64,000 nt of DNA from Gonocerus acuteangulatus (lineage: Eukaryota > Arthropoda > Insecta > Hemiptera > Coreidae), in NCBI GenBank assembly GCA_946811695.1, contig OX328132.1, positions 125,011,489-125,075,488 of the forward strand, given 5' to 3'. Below are positions 1 through 61,739 of the stretch, piece by piece; positions within the stretch are counted from its first letter, which is position 1; each line of letters opens with the position of its first letter. The position numbers and the translations under genes were made by a program. The notes under the pieces are model-generated. The model was not told the origin of the DNA. It did not search any database and saw only the letters and a list, made by a program, of their open reading frames with translations.

Positions 1-162
1 TAATTAATTATTATTAATCATAATAATATACATATGTGCTTAAAAAACTACAAAAATGTGTTTGCTAGATATCATAATTAAACAAAATTAATAACAAATA
101 TATATAGTAATTTTCTACTAACTATATTAATTTTTATTTTGTTCCACCTGTTTCTGACCATT
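1..162. other. AT-rich sequence, nothing recognised
   Basis: Simple AT-rich DNA without open frames or recognisable repeats. Confidence 0.5.
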
Positions 163-643
163 CAAGTATATTCACTTTTTTGGGTTTATGTGGCGTAGGT
201 AAAAAAATAATACTTTCTTTTTCTTTTGTGCCACTTTATTAGCTGTTTGCCCTACATATTTCATGACCTACATGTTACTTCCTCAGGGACCATTACATCC
301 TAAACAATTCTTGAATTATTATTTTAGTTAATCCAATAAAATACTTAACGCTAATATGTTATCCATAGTTATGTTTTAAACTTCACATCTAAAAGGTTAG
401 ATTATATTTTGACTAACCTTTTAGATGTAAACTTTAAAATGAATAACATATTAGCGTTAAGTATTTTATTGGATTGACTAAAATAATAATTCAAAAATTG
501 TTTAGGATGTAATGGCCCCTGAGGAGGTGGCATTTAGGCCACCAAAAATCTAGGGCAAACAGCTGATAAAGTGGTACAAAAGAAAAAGAAGGTACTATTT
601 TTTTACCTACGCCACATAAAGCCAAAAAACTGAATATATTAAT
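163..643. mobile_element. Foldback (snapback) element, arms about 230 bp
   Basis: The left arm (163-395) and right arm (415-643) are near-perfect reverse complements, for example TTTATGTGGCGTAGGTAAAA at 185 against its complement near 600-622. The centre is near 404. There is no coding capacity; the length and hairpin form fit a non-autonomous foldback or MITE. Confidence 0.8.
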
Positions 644-646
644 TTG

Positions 647-1006
647 TCAAATATAAATTTCTAAAATGTAATTAAAATTTACAATCATGTACATTTCCAG
701 ATTATGTTCCGTAAAGTTATATCGTCGGTCATCTGATATGTGTTTCAACTGTAAAAACATGCGCTCCACATTAACACTTGTGATGGGACATATTTTGTAG
801 TTACTCAATATTACTGGATCCAGCTCCACATCTGTGTTTTCTCCTATTATAGAGCTTTGTAACCCTTTTTTTTTTCTTTTTTCTTTTTTTTTTTTTTTTA
901 TAACTAATTTTAATTTATCAAAAATATGTTTTCCCTTTTCCTTTTCTAATTTATCTCCAAATTTCTGTATAATATTAATCTGTGATGCCAACGTAAAGTT
1001 TTGCAC
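647..1006 (-). pseudogene. hAT-type transposase, C-terminal fragment
   Basis: The 119-residue frame contains PITSVNVERMFLQLKHISDD followed by RRYNFTEHNLEMYMIVN, the dimerisation motif of hAT transposases (and the related CGGBP1-like proteins). A lysine-rich stretch from a poly-T tract on the plus strand sits in the middle. Probably part of the same old element as the fragments at 3176-3517 and 3823-4075. Confidence 0.65.
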
Positions 1007-1918
1007 TTCAAGATTTTGTTATTTGTTAAGGTAGAACTGATTAATGGGATCTTATGAATGCTACACGGAGAAATAAATCTTGCTTTTGCCCGAGTAGGGT
1101 TCCCTCACCAATTATAGGGTGAGACATCCTAAATCCAAGTGAGTTAACTCTATTTTACAGTGTCAAATTTTCGAGGCATTTCATTTTGAAGTGTCTAAAC
1201 TCTGTTTTGGGGGTACACTCGGCATCTTGCTTTAGGCTTCCAATGTCTGCTGTCTTATATAGGGTTCCTACCTTTTAAAATTAAAATTAAAAGAGTTAAA
1301 AAATTAGGTCAAAATGAGCTAAAATTTAGAATATCTCGCATCCTATTTTCCTGGTAGGGTGTTTTTTTTAATTTGAAGTAAAAAACAAATTGCAGGAACT
1401 CTAAAAAAAAACCCTCAAATATAAGGCTCTTACCTTCACTTGGCATACCTACTGTTTTTGACTTCCAGAAGAATGGTGCAGGTAGTACTCAATATGCAAG
1501 GCCGCCACATGGGGGATGAGATGTGGCTGCCCTGTCAATATGTAATAGAATTCCTTAACTTAAACGGGACTTTAATGTAGAGTGATATAAGAACTTTGAA
1601 GTAGGCTTCTACTCTTCTTAACTGAGTTCCAATTAAAAAAACATAAAACAATGAAAGCTTGTTTTCGTGTTCCGGCTCCATAATATAAATTAAGAAACTC
1701 TAATATAGAATGAAAAATTCACCTGTAAATTTTTATAGAAGGAAGTTCCTAAAACTGACGATTTTGTTTTATTGCGTGGCATGGGAATTCGCCAGGCACG
1801 TCTTGGTGAATGGGATCGCCAGCCTAAAATATTCTTTTTTTCTCTATAATTTCTCCTTTATTATAAACATAAATCTTACTTGTTTTTCTTTTTATAATTT
1901 GGATACTATACCTGCCAT

Positions 1919-2064
1919 AGGGTCTCCCGTGGTCTAGTGGCTAGCGCCTTAGATTCACAAGCCGATCCCCACCGGCGGCAGGAAGTTTCTCATCCCACGG
2001 CTCGTTGGGAAAATTCCTCGCTGCACCCTGGATGTCGACGCTAATGGCCTAGTTGTCGATGCGC

Positions 2065-2067
<3 letters not shown>
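1919..2067 (+). mobile_element. tRNA-derived SINE, copy with deleted B box
   Basis: Begins GGTCTCCCGTGGTCTAGTGG (A-box-like, tRNA-Glu-like) and ends in the family's tail GACGCTAATGGCCTAG then TCGATGCGCGG. About 16 bases around the B box are missing compared with the copies at 27521 and 61506. It runs into a (TA)n tract at 2068-2135. Confidence 0.8.
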
Positions 2068-2131
<64 letters not shown>

Positions 2132-2135
2132 ATAT
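2068..2135. repeat. (TA)n microsatellite
   Basis: Nearly pure TA dinucleotides directly after the SINE tail. Confidence 0.95.
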
Positions 2136-2986
2136 ACCTGCCATCATTCTAAAATGAAAAATGTTGAGAAAAATTTGTGGGTACACTTTTAGTAGAGCTA
2201 CTTTGTGATTTAACTATGAAGGAGACATCATAGGAACATAAAAGGTATTTAACACATTCTTACTTTAAATGATCTTTGCCTGAAACTTTTTAATTTATTA
2301 TTTATTATTTTTCACATTTTACAGTTTCGGCCTTAGGGCCATTTTCATAAAACTGGATGAAAAACAAATATAATTATTATGTGCTATATTAAAATCCACC
2401 ACATGAAATTCATTTAATGATCTTCCAATTTTCTCACCCAAACCTTTTATATATGTACATTTAATATATTTATTTGCCTTTATATTATTTTCTATTCTTT
2501 CCAATTCCTTATCATTCATATTACTTATTTTTTCCTCATTTTATGCTCATAACGTTTTTTTATAATAACTGTTTTGGGTCAAAATTATGCAGAAAATTTG
2601 ATAAATTTCAGTTTTGATTTTGTTTAATCTCATTAACATTTTTATTTTTATGGCTTTTTGGATAAAAATATCAAGTATGTTCTTTTTCATATGTTCCAAG
2701 TTGCTAGAATACTAGTTTAAAATTGTATTACTAGAATTTTCTTTTGGTGCCCATTATTTTTTTAGAGTTCTAATTTTGGTGCCCATTATTTTTTGTTAGT
2801 TTCTAATTCCCTGGCAGATTTTAATTTTATGAAAACTTTTTAAATCTTGAGGAATTGCCTATCCATCTTTCTTTTTAATTATACAAAACACATAATCCAC
2901 ATATTTCATAAGGACATTGTTCAACAAAAACAAATTTTGTTATTATTAATAAAAATGTCTTTTTGTTTCTATTTGAATGGATGCTG
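2136..2986. other. AT-rich spacer around the Penelope-like fragment
   Basis: Apart from the fragment at 2318-2519 nothing is recognised. A short direct repeat, TGGTGCCCATTATTTTTT, occurs at about 2745 and 2775. Confidence 0.4.
2318..2519 (-). pseudogene. Penelope-like RT C-terminal fragment with hammerhead-like tail
   Basis: The 66-residue frame contains CTYIKGLGEKIGRSLNEF, resembling the conserved segment after the RT domain in Penelope-like elements. Its last codons overlap a hammerhead-like fold: stem II GGCC-CTAA-GGCC followed by GAAACTGT (minus strand, 2339-2321). The CTGANGA box is degraded to ATGAAAA. The rest of the element is gone. Confidence 0.5.
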
Positions 2987-3015
2987 GTGCTAATGATCCT
3001 GGAAATAGATGCACC

Positions 3016-3080
<65 letters not shown>
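2987..3080 (+). mobile_element. Tail-only SINE insertion with long poly-A
   Basis: Contains only the SINE 3' end, GTGCTAATGATCCTGGAAAT then AGATGCACCC, followed by about 65 A. Flanking copies of GATGCTG (2980-2986 and 3083-3089) look like a target-site duplication, supporting independent retroposition. Confidence 0.75.
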
Positions 3081-3085
<5 letters not shown>

Positions 3086-3175
3086 GCTGAAATGAACAGT
3101 CTTCGGCTTTATGAATATGGCTGTAAGTGTCATGAAAAAGAATAAAAATATTTTATTTCTATATCTACCTACTTG

Positions 3176-3517
3176 TTAAATATTGTTCATATGTACATTG
3201 TAACCAATACCCAATACTTGTAAATATCTATATTTGTTAAAAAGTGTATACCCACATACGTAGACTTTTATTTTGAAATGCCATGAAAGAAAGTGTGAGC
3301 AGCCTGTTTTATTTTCTCCGAGTAGAACAGATGTTAAATTTAAAACAGTTTTTACTTTTTGCACAAATACTGCGTCATCTTCAAGAGGAGAAACAAACTC
3401 TTTAAAATTATTTAAATGATCTGAATAAAATAGGGCTGCTTTAATCCAAACTCCCCATCTAGTTATCACAGGTTCAGGGGGAAGGGGGCAGTTCATACTA
3501 TTTCTATAAGCTGTCAT
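3176..3517 (-). pseudogene. hAT-type transposase, middle fragment
   Basis: Reads NCPLPPEPVITRWGVWIKAA then LFYSDHLNNFKEFV, a signature stretch of hAT transposases of the CGGBP1-associated type. No complete transposase remains. Confidence 0.7.
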
Positions 3518-3750
3518 GCGGTGAGGAGCTTTTAACTATTTTTCCCCGATTATGTCCCCCCCCCTCCCAATTGTTTTGACATTTGGGAAAATTTCTCCCT
3601 CATTTTCAGCTACATGGCTTAAACCATTTGAATAAAAATCTTTTAATGCTTCTCTAGCTTTTACCATATACGGAGCAGCAAAAAAAAAAATAAATAAATA
3701 AAAGAATTTAATCTTGGTAGGATGGTTGACAAAAAATTTGCTAAACTATT

Positions 3751-3811
3751 TTTTTTTCTTTTTATTTGTGTGTGTTTCACGGCGTATCAACGATTGAGCT
3801 ATTAGCGCCGG
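3751..3811 (-). mobile_element. Tail-only SINE insertion inside the hAT relic
   Basis: On the minus strand it reads CGGCGCTAATAGCTCAATCG, then TTGATACGCCG and an A-rich tail. Perfect 11-base target duplications GCTAAACTATT flank it at 3740-3750 and 3812-3822. Only the 3' hairpin region of the SINE is present. Confidence 0.85.
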
Positions 3812-3822
3812 GCTAAACTATT

Positions 3823-4075
3823 GTTCACAAAAAGCGACGACGTACGTTTTTGGAAGCTGCTTACATAAAATGAGGTATGGTTCGGGTTCAATCTCCAGGT
3901 GTAGGATTCCAACAATTAAACTGCAAATATAAAGTCCCCGTAATTCTCTTGTTTCATCTACCATGATGCAAATATAATTGTTTTCAATTTGTTTTCGTAT
4001 TTCTTCAACAGAATGTTCACAAATTATCTCAAAAGTTTTTGAGATAATTTTTTCTTAGGGCGCTCTCCTAAATCA
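3823..4075 (-). pseudogene. hAT-type transposase, N-terminal half fragment
   Basis: Minus-strand frames read ENNYICIMVDETRELRGLYI and EPEPYLILCKQLPKTYVV, matching the catalytic N-terminal core of hAT transposases (D in MVDET). It is interrupted downstream by the SINE tail at 3751-3811. Confidence 0.65.
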
Positions 4076-4679
4076 CAAATATTCTTTATAATAAAAACTA
4101 AAACAAAAAAATATCAATATTTTTAATGATGTATCAAAAAGCGCGCTTTCGTGGACTAAAAACCTAAAATGTGCAAATTTGTGTAGTAAGCCCCAAAATG
4201 TGCAAATTTTTGCAGTTACCTCCAAAATATGCAGCTTCCAGCAAAATAAAACTTACATATGTTAATCCGGATGCCTTAATTCGTGTAAATAAATTGTCCC
4301 CAATCTATTTCAAGCAAGCAATCGAAAAGGACAATTTCACGAGAATCCGGTTTCCAGTTATGAGCAATGTAAACATTAATTTTTTTTTACTTTTGCCCTC
4401 GTAGTTCATTTTCAGGTGGATATATATTTTATTATGTAGAGGTTATATAACTTCGGTGAAAATAACATAAAGGGTTCTCGGAAGAAGGCTTATTTTCTGA
4501 TTTTTTTGACGTCATAAAATTCACAGGAGAATTGATTAAGGCGAGTGTCTCTTTGCTTAAAGAAATATTCCTCTGAAGCTCCCTATACTAAGATCGATTC
4601 ATAGAATCAAGCACTTGTCAAATGTTCGTGGGTCTTTTGAATGTTGTTAAATTTAGTGCCTCTTTCATTATAATAAAAT
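4076..4679 (+). promoter_or_regulatory. Region upstream of VAC14: probable promoter and 5' UTR
   Basis: 604 bases between the hAT relic and the VAC14 ATG, with no repeat recognised. It must hold the 5' UTR unless an upstream non-coding exon exists. TATAATAAAATATG directly at the ATG is too close to be a TATA box for this start. Placement is inference. Confidence 0.35.
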
Positions 4680-55312
<50,633 letters not shown>

Positions 55313-55346
55313 GTCTGCAAAACTATTGATTTAATGTAAATGTATA

Positions 55347-55352
55347 AATAAA
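55347..55352 (+). promoter_or_regulatory. Polyadenylation signal AATAAA of VAC14
   Basis: AATAAA 35 bases after the VAC14 stop codon, the first such signal in the 3' UTR. The cleavage site cannot be placed from sequence alone. Confidence 0.6.
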
Positions 55353-55600
55353 TATTGTATTTAATCAAACAAGCCTATTTGTAAATATATTTTGATTAAA
55401 TATATTAAATTTGTTTACCAAATAAACCTCCTCATTCATTTGACTTTGTCATATACCTTGATTTCCATCTTGGCTACTTACTCTATTACTAGAAATTAGT
55501 CTTCTTGTTGGTCTGCAGGTAAATATGGTAAATAAATTGTTCAAAATGTTTCTTATTATTTTCTATTTTTTAACTATACATATCTGAGTGTGTGTATATA

Positions 55601-55722
<122 letters not shown>

Positions 55723-55740
55723 ATGTATATTTGTTTTGTT

Positions 55741-55825
55741 TTAAGAAATACAAATTTTATAATAAATAGGTGCTAATGGCCTAGATGCAGATGCGCCTTA
55801 AAAAAAAGGAAAGAAAGAAAAGTTA

Positions 55826-55881
<56 letters not shown>

Positions 55882-55921
55882 GCCATTAGCGCCTATTTAT
55901 TATAAAATTTGTTTTTCTTAA
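55741..55921. repeat. Inverted duplication of a tail-only SINE around (AT)n
   Basis: TTAAGAAATACAAATTTTAT, AATAAATAGG and TGCTAATGGCCTAG (55741-55785) recur inverted at 55877-55921. Between them are the SINE tail ATGCGCCTT, A-rich DNA and (AT)n (55825-55875). Further AT/CA repeats lie at 55590-55715. Confidence 0.75.
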
Positions 55922-56179
55922 AGCTGGATGTTTTGTACCTAATGTCTAATCTAGCAGCTTGTGGCTGATCAACCAGATTAACCGGATATAAAAATGGCTA
56001 TTACTCCATAGCCACCAGCTTATAAATGGTGCACCACCTCTTGATCAGATGGAGATCACAGACACAAGTCTAACCCCTCTTGGATCTCAAGCTGAACTAG
56101 AAAAATTTTGTTGTCATTGTTTGTTCCTAGGTTGCATATATCTCAATTTAATAATATAAAAAAAATGTTTAAACCGGTA
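55922..56179. other. Intergenic, nothing recognised
   Basis: Short unique stretch between the VAC14 3' region and a mariner-like element. Confidence 0.3.
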
Positions 56180-57123
56180 CAGGGTATCCCCCCCCCCAAA
56201 AAAAAAACTGTCAAAACTTCAGGAATCGATGCAGGATGAAAAAGAGAAAGAAAAAATGAACCAAAGGACTTTTTTTGCTCAAAAACTAAAACAAAATTTT
56301 GAAAATGCATTCTTTCATAATGCCTACATAACAACAAAAAAATATATCCTTGGTAGAATGAATTAACTGACACCATGTAAACCTGCTAGTTCAACATAAT
56401 TTAAAATAGGATTTTTTGGAGGAAAGTGCTAAAACACAATACAAAAAACATTCAATCCTTCATAAAAATGAATTTTCAATTCTTAGAATATATTAAATAT
56501 AACACTGGACGCATAAATAATTTTAAAATAAAAATTTCTTCTCCTATTAATCAATTTAAAAACTGTTCAAACGTTTGGCTACTTGCAGCAATACAGGCAT
56601 CATATCGCAAATTGACATATTGGATGGCATTTGTGCATTGCTTTGCTCTAGTCTGTTCCCGGGCCTATCTGATGCGACGGATGAGGTGCTCCCTTGAACC
56701 AATGGCTTCCTAGTAGACCAAATTTTTATTGTATTCCCATGCGAAGAAATCCAAGGGTCTGAAAATTGAGTCGGCCAAGATACCGGCCCACCAGGCCCTA
56801 TCCAGTGCAATGTATAGTTAGTGTCCAAACAATTTTGGACGTCCCTCCCTTATTGTGCTAGACAACCGTCAATTTGAACTAGCTTCCCTATCTCTGCGCC
56901 AAAAGGACTTCCTCCAAGAACAACAACAGTGGTGGTGGGTGGGGGATAAAACATATAATTTTAATGATTTTTATATAGGCCTTATGGAAGACTGCCTTTT
57001 CATTACTGTTTTTTAGCTTTTTGCATTTTTCTCGGAAACAAATCAAAAACGAGATTTATGCCAAAGGACTTTTTTCATCCTGCATTGATTCTGGAAGTTT
57101 AGCCGTTTTTTTTGGGTACACCT

Positions 57124-57125
<2 letters not shown>
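56180..57125 (-). mobile_element. Mariner-like element remnant
   Basis: CAGGGTATCCCCCCCCCC at the left mirrors TTTTGGGTACACCTTG at the right; both ends also share ATGCAGGATGAAAAA and CCAAAGGACTTTTTT. Minus frames at 56556-56828 read LHWIGPGGPVSWPTQF, the block before the third catalytic residue in mariner-like transposases, then decay. Confidence 0.75.

Positions 57126-57126
<1 letters not shown>

Positions 57127-57186
<60 letters not shown>
57127..57186. repeat. (AT)n microsatellite
   Basis: Pure AT repeat between the mariner-like element and the CIB2-like 3' end. Confidence 0.92.
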
Positions 57187-57189
<3 letters not shown>

Positions 57190-57361
57190 CTAAGATAAAA
57201 TGAAAACTGCAGGTAAACATGTGGAAATTTTAAGGTAGTGAAATAAAGTAAAATGTCAATGCAGATGTATATTATGGAAAATTATTCATTGCACAAATGG
57301 GTGTATGTGTGTGTGTGTATTTATATTTTTACAGGTATAGACAGACAAACACACAACCCTA

Positions 57362-57579
57362 TTATATTCTAATATGAAATGTAGAAAAAAATTCTGGTGA
57401 CCGTAAGATTACATGATTAAATTCCATATATGACAGTTTTCCATCACCATCTACATCCCCTTCTTCAATTGCTTTGATACAAACTTGATTCATTTCATCT
57501 GATGTAAGCTCATTCACAGTTAGGACCTTCAATGCTGTTATCATATCCTCTGTTCCAATATGATTGTCATCGTCAAAGT
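57362..57579 (-). CDS. CIB2: CIB2-like last exon
   Basis: On the minus strand the acceptor is TTCTCACAG. The exon opens with the last two bases of an Asp codon, reads DFDDDNHIG, then [20 protein letters not shown], and stops at TAA (57364-57362). It carries the two C-terminal EF hands. Confidence 0.88.
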
Positions 57580-59038
57580 CTGTGAGAACAGGAGAATATT
57601 TAGACATCAGTATTATAATAGTACACATTCTAATACAGTAAACTTCCTTTAATCCGGCAAATTCGGAACTTGAAGCATACCGGATTATCAAATATTCTGG
57701 ATTTTCGGATGCATGTCGAAAAAATGGATACAGATGAAAATTAAACGAAATGTAGACTATAAGACTAGTACATATTTAATGTAAAATTACTAAAGTAAAA
57801 TTGCTCACTGTTAGAATTATGCAGCCACAGTCGAAAGCTGAGGCGACAAGTACGTATTTGATGACAGAGAGGGTTTACGGGAATTTTTCTATGGTCCCAC
57901 GGGATTTTTCTACCGTCTGGCACCCCGAGGTTGTTTTGGTGGGGATTTCGCTGAATTGATGCATAGGAACTGAAGAGGTGCACTTTTCATGTTTGGCCTT
58001 GACACCCTTCCCGTGCCGGAAGAAGGGTGTTACTGTACATCCTATTAGTATAAATTTAAATTTTATATAAAAACGTGTTTCAAAAAGCAGTAATACCATG
58101 AGGGGTATGGTGTAGGTTATTTACTTTGCCAAATACGAAGAGCACATTGCAAACATAAACAGTTAGTAGTTTCGGGAAAAAGCCAAATTCATAGTATTTT
58201 ATCCATTATGTGCCGAGGGAATCAGGGGGCAAAACTCCTCCCAAGATTTGGGAGAGCCCCCTCACCATCTTTCGCGATTAGAAATGATAGTACTTTTCGT
58301 AAATATGAGTTGGCTCTCATCATGTTATGTCTCAAACCGTTTTTGAAAAGTAAGTGCAAGTCTTGAGATGAGTAACAGAACAAATTGATGTATGTCTTTA
58401 TTCATGCATAGGCCGTCTCAATGTCTCCGTCGGCATTCGGATCATTTGGTTACCTGGTGGATTTGAAACTTCACTCTTCTCGTTCACATTTTGAAAAGTT
58501 TCCACAAAATGTAGACCATTTCAGTGGAGGATTTCGCAGAATTGAAAAGGAATTTGGGGTGGCAATATGATGGCTGACTTCTGGTGGATTCTGAAACCTG
58601 TTCATTAAATGGGGGGGGGGATGAAAAACCTAAGAATTCCTTTATGAGGGGATAGCAGTTATGTTTTTCCATATGAGGACAACAGTTAAAGGAAATAAGT
58701 TCTGTGCTTGAATTACTTCTTTTTTCCCACGTTTGCCCTCTCGTAAAGGTATCAGCTTCATATTTGTCCTGAGCATTTTATGGGTGATTTCTTAAACTGT
58801 CTTAATATCAATGAAGTGTCAATCAAACCATAAATATGGTTTGAAAACCTGAGAATTGAATGATTTTTTCTCGATAGAAAATAAACAATTTTTTTTTTCT
58901 TTTTAGCGCGGTTCCTCCCTCCCCCATAGGGAGGAACCCCGCTTATAAGGTTGATACAATGAAACAATCCGGAAGTGCCGACAAGAAAATTTCGCGTTTC
59001 AGAACCCCTAGAGACCGAAAATAACGGTGGTTCAAATT

Positions 59039-59115
<77 letters not shown>

Positions 59116-59130
59116 TTATATATATATATA

Positions 59131-59164
<34 letters not shown>

Positions 59165-60398
59165 TGTTCGCTCTCTAGGTCGAAGACGAATGGTCCGATT
59201 TTGATGAAATTTGGTACAAAAATCAGTCGTCCAATATGAAAGGTCAAGTTCGTTAACCAGCAAAATCCTCCCACTGGAAGATGGAGTTTGGGGCGAAATT
59301 CGCGCAGAAAAAATCGTAACGCTTACGTTTTTGAGTTCATAAGCTTGTAAGTACTCTTTTTGTAGGCTTCTTGGGCTAGGAAAACGAATGAAACCATTTT
59401 CAAGGCGATAGCTTTAACCGTTTTCGAGAAAATTGGAAAAATAGTTTTTGAATACCGTTTTTGGTTTGGGTACTTAGAATCATGGGATTCAGTTGAAACA
59501 TTTTCTGCATGTTCTACTTTCATTAAAACTAATATGTTGAAATTTTGGTTACGTTTGGAGTTAAGGAAGGGTTAGAATAAAATATTTTATTAACAGACAT
59601 AAAAAGTTTTGGTAACTTTGTATATTTTCCTTAATATCTCGAAAAAGGTTAAGAATTTGGTAAACGAAAGAATACCATTAGAAAGCTTACTAAATGCTCT
59701 ACAAAAAAGGTTCTGATGAAAGTTTTGATTAGGCGATGTCAATCGGAGAAATAAGTGCTTAAAACATTAAAGTAATTGATTTTGCTTATTCGAACTGTTC
59801 TTTTTGTCTGTTTTTATTCCTTGTTATTTTTTAATTGCTTATAGTTGGATAATGTATTTTACAATAAAACAGATTAGGCAAAATAAGAAAAACAATTCAT
59901 TGTTAGAAATATAGCTTGCCAAGAGAAAAAGATTCGTTGTCGTCTTTTGAATATTTTCAATTGCCTTTATGCTGTTGGTTTTTTTATTTTATTTTTTAAT
60001 TGATTTTATCTGTAGAATTATTACTATAGTAAAAGAACACAGGAATGTGTGAAAATATTTGATATTTTCCATTCATTGAAACGTATGAAATGAAGTACCG
60101 GTAGAAGAGGATTCTAGGGTCTTGCGGACCTGACCCCAGGTATAGCCATAAAACCCTTCGAACAAAGGCCGAGGAAAATATTATCTGTTTCTATTCTATG
60201 CTTTTCAAATGAGAATAGGGATATGAACAGGAACCGGGGTCTCCCGTGGTCTAATGGCTAGCGCCTTGGATTCATAAGCGGGAGATGGTGGGTTCGATTC
60301 CCAACCTCCGGCAGGAATTTTATCATCCCACGGCTCGCTGGTGAAATTCCTCGCTACACCCTGGATGTCGGCGCTAATGACCTAGATGTAGATGTGCC

Positions 60399-60485
<87 letters not shown>

Positions 60486-61066
60486 GAACCGCGCTAAGAT
60501 GACGCAGTTCCTGCGAGTCGGACTTTTTTTTCTTTTTTTTCTTTTTTTTTTTTTTATTCTCTTAAGTAATGATAAACTTCGGTTTTTTTATTATCATGAA
60601 TATGGAGAAAAGGCCCAATTTTTAAAACTGCAGATTTGTGTTCAGGAGGTAAAAGTACATACATAGTACAAATAAATTGGTTTCAAATCCAACGAATGGC
60701 ATTTATTATTATTTTTGTAATGATATAGCAAGTAGAGACTGCATTTAGGCTAGGTATTGAAGCCTTTGTACACTAATGTTATATTACAATTAAAAGTGTT
60801 GTTTTTAAATTACATTTAAAACAGGTATGACAACAGAATATTTACTGGCGGACCTAACCCCTTAGATTATTTACATTTGATATATTTGTATATTTTCATA
60901 TTGTGAAACACCACTTGCCATAAATTCTGAAGGCATAATATACTTTCACATCTCTGGGAGCTTGCTCACTAAACACCGAAAGCATGTCAAGGAATTCGTC
61001 AAATGCTAAGTTTCCTGATCCATCTTTTGAAAATACTTCACAAATTCGTTTTCTAAAAGGATTCTC
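57362..61066 (-). CDS. CIB2: Calcium- and integrin-binding family protein, CIB2-like (3' part)
   Basis: Two exons, 61066-60919 then 57579-57362, join in frame to give the last 121 residues of an EF-hand protein. It begins at [20 protein letters not shown] and ends in FFSTFHIRI, the C-terminus typical of CIB2/CIB3. Visible EF-hand loops are [12 protein letters not shown] and [12 protein letters not shown] (Ca/Mg ligand pattern D-x-D-x-D/N). Family knowledge: CIB2 is a small myristoylated calcium sensor that binds integrin tails and, in animals, mechanotransduction-channel proteins. The N-terminal exons are not visible and probably lie beyond 64000. The intron is GC-AG. The gene converges on VAC14. 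Family assignment is firm; CIB2 versus CIB3 is less so. Confidence 0.87.
57636..58035. mobile_element. Pogo/Tigger-type MITE in the CIB2-like intron
   Basis: CAGTAAACTTCCTTTAATCC at the left and GGAAGAAGGGTGTTACTG at the right are imperfect inverted ends, flanked by TA on both sides. 400 bp, non-coding. Confidence 0.65.
58036..58904. other. CIB2-like intron, unique segment
   Basis: Nothing recognised. Confidence 0.3.
58905..60523 (+). mobile_element. Helentron-like family 1, copy C, with SINE insertion
   Basis: 5' end AGCGCGGTTCCTCCCTCCCC with hairpin; (AT)n at 59041-59160; then TGTCTGTTCGCTCTCTAGG and the internal block at 59600-59760. 3' end GGAACCGCGCTAAGATGACG then CAGTTCCTGCGAGTCGGAC before a T run. 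A SINE (60237-60480) duplicates part of the 3' subterminal repeat. Confidence 0.75.
60237..60480 (+). mobile_element. tRNA-derived SINE, full-length copy with long poly-A
   Basis: GGGTCTCCCGTGGTCTAATG, B box GGTGGGTTCGATTCCCAACC, tail GGCGCTAATGACCTAGATGT then AGATGTGCCGT and about 80 A. Imperfect target duplication ACAGGAACCG / ACCTGGAACCG. Confidence 0.9.
60919..61066 (-). CDS. CIB2: CIB2-like penultimate exon with GC donor
   Basis: Acceptor TTATTACAG; 148 bases reading [40 protein letters not shown] and YYAFRIY. The expected break before the Asp of DFDDD is at TATG followed by GCAAGT, so the donor is GC with otherwise full consensus. Confidence 0.85.
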
Positions 61067-61179
61067 CTGTAATAAAAGAATTTATTTCTTAAACAAATTA
61101 CTTTATAAAATATAACAAAAAGAAACTTATTAACTTACGCTTACATGTTAATTCACCTTTTAATTTAATTATAAAATTA

Positions 61180-61400
61180 GTGTACAGATTCTACTTACTC
61201 TCTCTCCCCTCTCTTCCTCTCCCTTTCTCTCTCTCTCCTCCACCTCCGCACCCTCTCTCTCTCTCTCCTCCACCTCCGCACCCTCTCTCTCTCTCTCTCT
61301 CTGCCTCCCTTTCTCTCTTTGCCTCTCCATCTCCCTCTCTTTCTCTCTCTTACTTCCCCATTTTCCTCCTTCCCTCCCCCTTCCTCCTTAACTGTATTAT
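61180..61400. repeat. (CT)n-rich low-complexity tract
   Basis: C/T-rich with a 30-base direct repeat of TCCTCCACCTCCGCACCC type. Frames called across it are artefacts. Confidence 0.9.
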
Positions 61401-61505
61401 TCTCTCTCCCAGAGAAAGAGGGAAAAGTAGAAGGGAAGGGAGAGAGAGATGTGACTCAATGGAAACTGAGACAAAACAAAAAAAGTAAAATTAACTATAA
61501 TTAAA

Positions 61506-61691
61506 GGGGTCTCCCGGGAGATCTAGTGGCTAACGCTTTAGATTCATTTGCGGGTGATGGTGGGTTCGATTCCCACCGGCGACAGGAACTTTCTCATCCC
61601 ACGACTCGTTGGGAAAATTCCTTGCTGAACCCTGGATGTCGGCGCTAATGGCCTAGACGTCGATGCGCCGCAAAAAAATAAATAAATAAAA
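61506..61691 (+). mobile_element. tRNA-derived SINE, full-length copy
   Basis: GGGGTCTCCCGGGAGATCTA, B box GGTGGGTTCGATTCCCACC, tail GGCGCTAATGGCCTAGACGT then CGATGCGCCGC and A-rich end. Flanks AACTATAATTAAA / AACTATTATTAAA form the target duplication. Confidence 0.9.
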
Positions 61692-61739
61692 AAACTATTA
61701 TTAAACATAAATTAAGTAAATTGAAATAATGTTATTACC

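Noticed and set aside
1921..2000. Functional tRNA-Glu genes at the SINE heads
   Set aside because: The anticodon arm and acceptor stem do not pair; heads are followed by the common SINE body.
4030..4065. AAACTTTTGAGATAATTTGT / TCTCAAAAGTTTTTGAGATAA hairpin as a terminator or regulatory site
   Set aside because: A short palindrome within the hAT relic in AT-rich DNA; no independent support.
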